Shown one piece after another: positions 59,282-64,000 of a DNA stretch of 64,000 nt (the first letter of the stretch is position 1; each line of letters starts with the position of its first letter). Made by a program: the position numbers and the translations under genes. Below the pieces are notes generated by a model. That model did no database searches. It was not told where the DNA came from and saw only the letters and a list, made by a program, of their open reading frames with translations. Source of the stretch: Spirochaetales bacterium (GTDB lineage Bacteria > Spirochaetota > Spirochaetia > Sphaerochaetales > Sphaerochaetaceae); NCBI GenBank assembly GCA_017614375.1, contig JAGABZ010000013.1, positions 76,414-140,413 on the forward strand, given 5' to 3'.

Positions 59282-59914
59282 TTACGTGATGGTGTAGTTG
59301 ATGGTGACAGTAGCGGTATAATTGCCCTGGGAAAGACCTGCTCGCTCTGCCCAAGAAGCCACGATGTATCCAACAGCCGCCGGGGAGGAGGTTCTGTTGA
59401 TTGCAATATTGGCAGCATAGGTGAGATTCAGCTTCTGGTCGACTGTTTCGTCCTTGGCAATAGCGCTGATGCCAGAGGGAAAAGTGGTCTCGGGAACGAA
59501 TTCTCCGAGGGTAACAGCGTTGCGAACTTCACCAGCTCCATTGAGCTTCCAACCGACACAGGACACTGTGATAGAAGCAGTTTCTGCCGCAGAAATTGAG
59601 TAAAGAGAAGAATCGAAAATCTTCAAAGCAACATATCCCTTAGGCATTGTTCCATTAATAATCGAGTCATCAACTACTACCGGTTCAGCAAGGGTAGAAG
59701 TTCTTGCGTCGCTGTAGGTGAGATTAGACAGGGTCGCAAGATTATTAGTAGGAGCATCGGCGTCGTTCCCAACAACATAAGCCCAAGAATAAGCAGGAGC
59801 CCAGTTATCAGTAAGAACATACTTAAGAGTCAGAGTGCTGTCAGCCGGATCAGTGGCGAACACACCAACCATGGCGATAGCCAGAACGAGAAGAATTGCA
59901 AAAGCCTTTTTCAT
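59282..59914 (-). CDS. secreted beta-sandwich protein of unknown function (210 aa)
   Basis: Sec signal peptide ending VGVFA. The mature part has many Thr, Ser, Ala and Asn residues and regular strands, one clear Cys and the C-terminal GNYTATVTINYTIT, a last-strand pattern reminiscent of pilin, spore-coat-U-like or DUF4402 domains; this is composition-based only. No lipobox, sorting motif or TM segment. ATG 59914 follows GAGGGA. The gene is clearly AT-richer than the rest of the window, hinting at transfer or surface-protein bias. A strong TTGACA promoter and its own terminator suggest abundant expression. Confidence 0.65.
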   Translation of the reverse strand: MKKAFAILLVLAIAMVGVFATDPADSTLTLKYVLTDNWAPAYSWAYVVGNDADAPTNNLATLSNLTYSDARTSTLAEPVVVDDSIINGTMPKGYVALKIFDSSLYSISAAETASITVSCVGWKLNGAGEVRNAVTLGEFVPETTFPSGISAIAKDETVDQKLNLTYAANIAINRTSSPAAVGYIVASWAERAGLSQGNYTATVTINYTIT

Positions 59915-59976
59915 TTTTATTTCCCTCACATTTTGTAAGTCTTGCTTTTTCCGAGGCTACGCCCCGTTGCAATGGT

Positions 59977-60006
59977 AAGGTACTATACCCTGGGGCCAGA
60001 TGTCAA
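59977..60006 (-). promoter_or_regulatory. promoter of the secreted-protein gene
   Basis: Consensus TTGACA (60006-60001), 18 bp, TACCTT (59982-59977), giving a leader of about 55 bases. The remaining AT-rich part of this gap, 60007-60199, holds runs of A and T but no gene I can support. Confidence 0.5.
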
Positions 60007-60199
60007 CAGTTTTATCAAAAAAAGTTAAAAATTTTTCAACCTCATAGTTTGCCATGTGTTCATTTTCTTTTATTACAATAATTAAAACAGGGAAAAAATT
60101 TTTGCAACTTATGACACATTTAGATCTCTTGTCAAAACTTTCTGCCCTTCCGGCCCTTGGTTCAGGTGAAAGTTTGTCGTTTTTTGCCAAACTTCGGAC

Positions 60200-60226
60200 A
60201 AAAGCAAGGGCGGCCGCAGCCGCCCT
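60200..60226 (-). terminator. intrinsic terminator of htpG
   Basis: GGGCGGC, loop TGCG, GCCGCCC on the minus strand (60226-60209), followed by TTGCTTTTG; located 26 bases after the htpG stop. Confidence 0.7.
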
Positions 60227-60251
60227 GTCGGGGTTGAGGATGGTCCCTTGT

Positions 60252-62099
60252 TCAGGCCAGCAGGTTGTGCAGGCGGCGGGAGAAGTCAGCCGGGTCGGAG
60301 GGCATCAGGCCCTCGGCCAGCAGAGCCTGGTCGAGCAGGACCCGGCAGGCGTCGGTGACAAAGCTCTGGTCTTCGGAGTTCTGGATCTTTTTGACCACCG
60401 GGTCGTCGATGTTGATCTCCAGGATCGGCTTGATCTGCGGGGCTTCCTTGGTGTGGTCCATCATCCGCATGATCTGCTGCATCTGGATGGACATCTCGTC
60501 GGCGTCAGCCACTACCGCGGCGGAGGCATCGGTCAGACGGTTGGAGACCTTAACATCCTTGACGAGATCGCCGAGGGCTTGCTTGAATCTGGCAACCAGG
60601 TCCGGGGCTTCCTTTTTCTCCTCGTCAGAGGAAAGCTCGTCGGCGCTGTCGGACTTGTTGACCGCCTTGAGAGGGACGTCCTGATACTGCCCGAGGGAGG
60701 TCATGACCAGGTCGTCGATGTCGTCGTCCATCAGCAGGACCTCGATGCCCTTCTGCTTGTATTTGCCCAGAAGCGGGGAGTTGCGCAGGGTGTTCTCGGT
60801 GCTGCCGGTCAGGTAGTAGATGCTCTTCTGGTCCGAGCCCATCCGCTCCTTGTACTGGGCCAGCGAAGTGTAGCCCTCGACCGAGGTGCTCTTGAAGCGG
60901 ACCAGTTCGGCCAGTTCGGACTTGTTGGCGAAGTCGGAGTACAGGCCCTCCTTAAGCGGGCGGTTGTAGTTGTCGATGAACTTCTTGTACAGCTCGGGGT
61001 TGGACTCGGCGATCTTCTTGAACTCGGAGAGGAGCTTTTTGACCGAGGGGGTGCGGATGTTGGACATGACACGGTTCTGCTGGAGTATTTCGCGGGAGAC
61101 GTTCAGCGGCAGGTCCTCCGAGTCGATTATGCCGCGCACGAAGCGAAGGTAGGTCGGCAGCAGCTCCTTGTCGTCATCGGTGATGAAGACGCGCTTGACA
61201 TAGAGCTTGACGCCGGGCTTGTAGTCGGCGTGGTACATGTCGAACGGGGCCTGGGCCGGGACGAAGAACAGCGTGGTGTACTCGTTGGCGCCTTCGGCCT
61301 TTGTGTGGACGTAGAACAGCGGGTCGTCGGAATCGCCGGTGCTGCTCTTGTAGAACTCGTTGTAATCCTTGTCGGTCAGCTCGGATTTGGAGCGGGTCCA
61401 CAGGGCGCTGGCACTGTTGATCTGCTCGCGCTTGTGCTCCTTTCCGGTGACCTCGTACTTGTCGTTGTAGGTGTTCTGGTCATAAGAGAGGAAAATCGGG
61501 TAGGCAACGTGGTTGCTGTACTTCTTGACCAGCCTCTCCAGGTCCCAGCGGTTGGCGAACTGGCTGCCGTCCTCGTTGAGGTAGATTGTAATCGTCGTTC
61601 CCTGCTCCGGGCGCTCGGCCTCCTCGATGGTGTACTTCTCCACCCCGTCGCTGGCCCACTTCCAGGCCTGGTCCTCGCCGTATTTGCGGGTGACGACCTC
61701 GACCTTTGAGGCGACCATGAACACCGAGTAGAATCCCACACCGAACTGTCCGATCAGGTTGGAGTCCTTCTTCTGCTCCTCGGTGAGGTTCTCGAGGAAC
61801 TTGCGGGTTCCGCTGCGGGCAATCGTGCCCAGGTCCTCGTTCAAATCGTCGTGGCTCATGCCGATTCCGTTGTCCGAGATGGTCAGGGTGCGCTTGTCCC
61901 CCTCGGTGAACCCGAGCTCGATCTTAAGCCCGCCCTCGATCTCGTTGCCCGAGGTCAGCAGCTGGTACTTGAGCTTGTCCAGGGCATCGGATGCATTTGA
62001 GATCAACTCGCGCAGGAAAATCTCCCTGTTGGAGTAGAGTGAGTGGATTATAAGGTGAAGAAGTTGCGAAACTTCCGTCTTGAACTGCTTTCTTTCCAT
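60252..62099 (-). CDS. htpG: molecular chaperone HtpG (Hsp90)
   Basis: ATP-driven cytosolic chaperone dimer. The N-terminal ATPase has IFLRELISNASDALDKL, ISDNGIGM and IGQFGVGFYSVFMV; the middle domain has DLPLNVSREILQ with the catalytic Arg; the C-terminal dimerisation domain ends near the stop. At 615 aa it is a typical bacterial Hsp90. The ATG follows GGAGG. The promoter TTGCCT, 17 bp, TATCTT and a GAAGCG/CGCTTC hairpin in the leader lie just upstream; no CIRCE element was found. Confidence 0.97.
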   Translation of the reverse strand: MERKQFKTEVSQLLHLIIHSLYSNREIFLRELISNASDALDKLKYQLLTSGNEIEGGLKIELGFTEGDKRTLTISDNGIGMSHDDLNEDLGTIARSGTRKFLENLTEEQKKDSNLIGQFGVGFYSVFMVASKVEVVTRKYGEDQAWKWASDGVEKYTIEEAERPEQGTTITIYLNEDGSQFANRWDLERLVKKYSNHVAYPIFLSYDQNTYNDKYEVTGKEHKREQINSASALWTRSKSELTDKDYNEFYKSSTGDSDDPLFYVHTKAEGANEYTTLFFVPAQAPFDMYHADYKPGVKLYVKRVFITDDDKELLPTYLRFVRGIIDSEDLPLNVSREILQQNRVMSNIRTPSVKKLLSEFKKIAESNPELYKKFIDNYNRPLKEGLYSDFANKSELAELVRFKSTSVEGYTSLAQYKERMGSDQKSIYYLTGSTENTLRNSPLLGKYKQKGIEVLLMDDDIDDLVMTSLGQYQDVPLKAVNKSDSADELSSDEEKKEAPDLVARFKQALGDLVKDVKVSNRLTDASAAVVADADEMSIQMQQIMRMMDHTKEAPQIKPILEINIDDPVVKKIQNSEDQSFVTDACRVLLDQALLAEGLMPSDPADFSRRLHNLLA

Positions 62100-62148
62100 G
62101 AAAGGCCTCCGTTTATTGGGAAGCGGCCCGCGGTCGCTTCAATAGGGG

Positions 62149-62177
62149 AAGATAACAAAAATCCCCGCCGGAGGCAA
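62149..62177 (-). promoter_or_regulatory. promoter of htpG
   Basis: On the minus strand TTGCCT (62177-62172), 17 bp, TATCTT (62154-62149). The leader holds a GAAGCG/CGCTTC stem before the GGAGG. Confidence 0.6.
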
Positions 62178-62183
62178 ATGTGC

Positions 62184-63308
62184 TCAGAGCAGCGGGCGCA
62201 CCGATGACAGGAATGAAGTGTGGAACAGGAACTCGTCCAGAGCCAGGTTTACTGCCGCGACCATGTTTGCCCGCTCACCCAGGGATGAGGGCCGGATCTC
62301 CGGCACGCCGACAAAGCGCGGGCAGTGCGAAGCGACCGATTCACGCAGTCTGTCCGACAGCTGAGGCGGGATTGTGCTCCCCTGCCCGCCGAGGATGACC
62401 GTGCTGCATCCGCAGACCGCGCAGGCCGAGACGATTGCGCGGGCCATGGCGCCTATGGCTCTGTCGATGCCGGGGCTGTCCCAGAGCTCTGCGAGCGTCT
62501 TTCCCGCCTCAGCCCCGATTGCCGGGCTTGAGGCGCAGGCCTCCAGACAGCCGATGCTCCCGCAGGTGCACAGAGCGGTGTCGGAGACCTTCAGGTGCCC
62601 GAACGCTTCGCTGACGGAAACAGCCCGCCCGTCCCTGACCAGGGCGGCGCTGATGCTCTCGCCCCAATCTATATATAGTATGCTCCCCTCAGCGGGGTTT
62701 TCGGCCCGGACCAGAGCCTGAAGCGACGGCGCCAGCACGGCTTTGAGCCCAAGCGACTTTTCCATGACTTCGGCCAGGGGGATGTCCGGCCAGGGCAGGA
62801 AGGGACAGCGTTTCAACAGCCGCCCGTCGGGGGAAACGGAGCCGCGCACGGTGATTCCTATGCCCGCCACGCTGCCCTCAGGGGCCAGTCTGACGCTGCG
62901 CATCGCGCTTTTTATGAGGCTGACGCAGAAATCCTCGGCGCTGCGGGTAGCCTCGGTGGGGATGCGCTCAAAGCGGACAACCGAGTTGTTCATGTTGCCG
63001 AGGGCGATGGTGCAGGTTTTCGGGCCGATGTCGATTCCCAGGGCCAGGGCAGCGTCGGGGACCAGTTCAAGGGCCGTCGGGCGGCGGCCGTTTGAAACCT
63101 CGATCTTTCCGGCGGCGCGGACCAGGCCGCGCTCGGAGAGGTCATCGACTATCTCGCCTACGGAGACCTTGTTGATTCCGGTCATGCGGGCAAGAGCGGC
63201 CTTTGACAGGCCACGGTTATCCCGCAGGAGGTTGAGCACCCTGCAGGTGTTGATTGCCCTGGCCGTGGCCGGCCAGCTGAGTTTCATTGTCTGTCCGTCG
63301 GATTCCAC
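62184..63308 (-). CDS. ROK-family transcriptional regulator (NagC/XylR type)
   Basis: Residues about 20-75 form a winged helix-turn-helix (LSKAALARMTGINKVSVGEIV). The rest is a ROK sugar-kinase-like domain with LGIDIGPKTCTIALG, the zinc motif C-T-C-G-x2-G-C-L-E (CTCGSIGCLEACAS) and VILGGQGS. In this family the kinase site often serves as a sugar sensor. The start could be GTG at 63308 or ATG at 63287 (MKLSWPATARAIN); neither has a good ribosome site. It may control a sugar pathway elsewhere; nothing here links it to the 41-58 kb locus. Confidence 0.9.
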   Translation of the reverse strand: MESDGQTMKLSWPATARAINTCRVLNLLRDNRGLSKAALARMTGINKVSVGEIVDDLSERGLVRAAGKIEVSNGRRPTALELVPDAALALGIDIGPKTCTIALGNMNNSVVRFERIPTEATRSAEDFCVSLIKSAMRSVRLAPEGSVAGIGITVRGSVSPDGRLLKRCPFLPWPDIPLAEVMEKSLGLKAVLAPSLQALVRAENPAEGSILYIDWGESISAALVRDGRAVSVSEAFGHLKVSDTALCTCGSIGCLEACASSPAIGAEAGKTLAELWDSPGIDRAIGAMARAIVSACAVCGCSTVILGGQGSTIPPQLSDRLRESVASHCPRFVGVPEIRPSSLGERANMVAAVNLALDEFLFHTSFLSSVRPLL

Positions 63309-63363
63309 CCCTTCATGATACTACAAGTCAGGCCGGGTTGAAACGCCGCGGACAAAAGAAAGG

Positions 63364-63419
63364 GCGGGTGCCTGACATATAGGGTTGGGAGTGGGGAGAT
63401 TGTGCTGTCAGACACCCGC
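63364..63419. other. long-arm inverted repeat before a micro-ORF
   Basis: GCGGGTGCCTGACA (63364-63377) and TGTCAGACACCCGC (63406-63419) pair with one mismatch around a G-rich loop containing GGGTTGGGAGTGGGG. On the minus strand the arm is followed by CCCTTTCTTTT, so it could also act as a terminator for antisense transcription. Confidence 0.5.
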
Positions 63420-63431
63420 AAAAGGAGGTAC

Positions 63432-63473
63432 ATGAGTTGCCGGAAACAATCAGGCAAAGGTATTCTTGCATAA
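63432..63473 (+). CDS. possible 13-residue leader peptide
   Basis: ATG at 63432 stands directly after AAAGGAGGTAC, the strongest Shine-Dalgarno sequence in the window, and reads MSCRKQSGKGILA before TAA. No similar peptide is known to me. It may be a leader peptide, a translated small RNA or chance. It lies in the 350-bp gap before the rhomboid gene; the sequence from 63474 to 63620 is AT-richer and has two copies of a TGTCRGAATAAAC word (63563 and 63593) but no other gene. Confidence 0.3.
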   Translation: MSCRKQSGKGILA

Positions 63474-63622
63474 AAATCCGTAACGCGCAAGACTTTTCCC
63501 GGACTTTTTTCGTCGCAAACCTCTACATTGTAACAATTAACATAAGACATAACGCATGTATGTGTCAGAATAAACACTGCATAAATGACACCTGTCGGAA
63601 TAAACCGCCCTTTTACGCCCGA

Positions 63623-63651
63623 TTGACTATCCGGCGGCGGATTCGTATTTT
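63623..63651 (+). promoter_or_regulatory. promoter of the rhomboid gene, leaderless
   Basis: TTGACT (63623-63628), 17 bp, TATTTT (63646-63651), seven bases, ATG. The spacer contains the dyad ATCCGGCGGCGGAT, which could bind a regulator. Confidence 0.55.
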
Positions 63652-63658
63652 CAAGGGG

Positions 63659-64000
63659 ATGAGAAACAGCATACTCAACAAACAGTTCAGATATACATAC
63701 TGGAACGCCTCGGCGGTACTGGCCGGAATCAACCTGCTGGTGTTCTTCCTGGTGAACTCGAACATCTATATCCGCAACTATCCCCTGACCTACTGGCTCG
63801 GCCTGAGCAGGGTGTTCATGGTCAACTTCCACGCCTTCTGGCAGTTTCTGACCTATATGTTCGTCCACCAGACCTTCGCCCACCTGTTTTTCAACATGCT
63901 GGCGCTGGTAATGTTCGGACTGGCCCTGGAGCGCAAGATCGGCTCGAATGAGTTTCTCGTCTTTTACCTGGTCTGCGGCCTTGTCAGCGGCGCCGTCAGC
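63659..64000 (+). CDS. rhomboid-family intramembrane protease, cut by window edge
   Basis: The first 114 codons are present. A first TM helix (SAVLAGINLLVFFLV) is followed by the L1 loop and the rhomboid signature TYMFVHQTFAHLFFNMLAL with its conserved His and Asn, then GLALERKIGSNEFLVFYLV. The catalytic Ser (GxSG) lies beyond the edge, so activity cannot be judged. The family cleaves substrates within the membrane. The start at 63659 is inferred from the leaderless promoter; GGGG touches the ATG and is too close to act as a ribosome site. Confidence 0.88.
   Translation, partial: MRNSILNKQFRYTYWNASAVLAGINLLVFFLVNSNIYIRNYPLTYWLGLSRVFMVNFHAFWQFLTYMFVHQTFAHLFFNMLALVMFGLALERKIGSNEFLVFYLVCGLVSGAVS

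Noticed and set aside
59000-59418. 121-codon minus-strand frame
   Set aside because: It overlaps the secreted-protein gene out of frame, has no ribosome site and crosses a terminator.
59915-59976. riboswitch in the leader of the secreted-protein gene
   Set aside because: The leader is about 55 bases and its GGGGC/GCCTCG pairing is weak; no known motif is matched.
60054-61709. 551-codon plus-strand frame antisense to htpG
   Set aside because: htpG on the minus strand accounts for the whole region; the frame has repetitive Val/Leu/Gly composition typical of antisense reading.
63284-63883. 199-codon minus-strand frame
   Set aside because: It covers the rhomboid gene in antisense and the hairpin region, with no domain or start signal.
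1-64000. tRNA, rRNA, insertion sequences, phage genes
   Set aside because: The gaps were read on both strands; no cloverleaf with a T-loop consensus and no transposase, integrase or phage protein was seen. A covariance-model search would be decisive for RNAs.

Overview
The window reads as a chromosome segment from a GC-rich (about 60% by eye), anaerobic, fermentative bacterium with two membranes. A spirochaete is the best guess. The support is a class I lysyl-tRNA synthetase (known from spirochaetes and few other bacteria), many lipoproteins with short lipoboxes, beta-barrel proteins ending in Phe, and a multi-subunit [FeFe]-hydrogenase. The lineage call is inference. No tRNA, rRNA, insertion sequence, phage or CRISPR array was seen.

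Layout. 1-13.2 kb: exported and lipoprotein genes, serine acetyltransferase, a five-gene NAD-linked [FeFe]-hydrogenase operon (hydC, an ATPase, a 2Fe-2S protein, hydB, hydA), an MFS protein with a HEAT-like tail, and clpP. 13.3-20.5 kb: era, lysK, an outer-membrane protein followed by thyA and a DHFR gene broken by an in-frame TAG, a C69 peptidase and a small P-loop protein. 20.6-22.8 kb: an AT-richer PD-(D/E)XK/DUF2075 helicase gene and a duplicated repeat block. 22.8-28.3 kb: proline synthesis (proB, proA, proC) and a flavodoxin. 28.3-38 kb: aromatic amino acid synthesis. A chorismate mutase-aminotransferase fusion faces a compact eight-gene operon (pheA, aroB, aroC, aroE-aroK fusion, aroF, aroA, tyrA, aroQ) that covers the route from PEP and erythrose-4-P to Phe and Tyr. 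38-41 kb: GNAT, nitroreductase, galactose mutarotase and a nuclease-like gene.

41.2-58.4 kb is one glycan-use locus. A GH94 phosphorylase and a phosphohexomutase diverge from a sugar ABC importer (binding protein and two permeases), a TIM-barrel-like protein, three paralogous lipoproteins of unknown family, a LacI regulator, a porin-like barrel, a lipoprotein phosphatase and a CE4 deacetylase. A LacI-shaped word, TTTCACGTTAAA, lies before the GH94 gene, before the importer and inside the CE4 promoter, so these are probably one regulon. The substrate is probably a beta-linked disaccharide or oligosaccharide; glucose versus GlcNAc type cannot be settled from sequence. 58.4-64 kb: a self-regulated DUF2442-HTH gene, a hairpin-rich gap, a secreted AT-rich protein, htpG, a ROK regulator and the start of a rhomboid protease.

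Non-coding signals are the most unusual part. Several gaps carry tandem hairpin-forming repeats whose word differs from locus to locus while the period stays near 42 bp (four DNA turns). Two of these arrays are relatives that precede two different nuclease-like genes, and one still carries the tail of galM. A leader of about 50 bp containing the Shine-Dalgarno site recurs at four loci. At least six genes have a -10 box only 6-9 bp before the start codon, implying leaderless transcripts.
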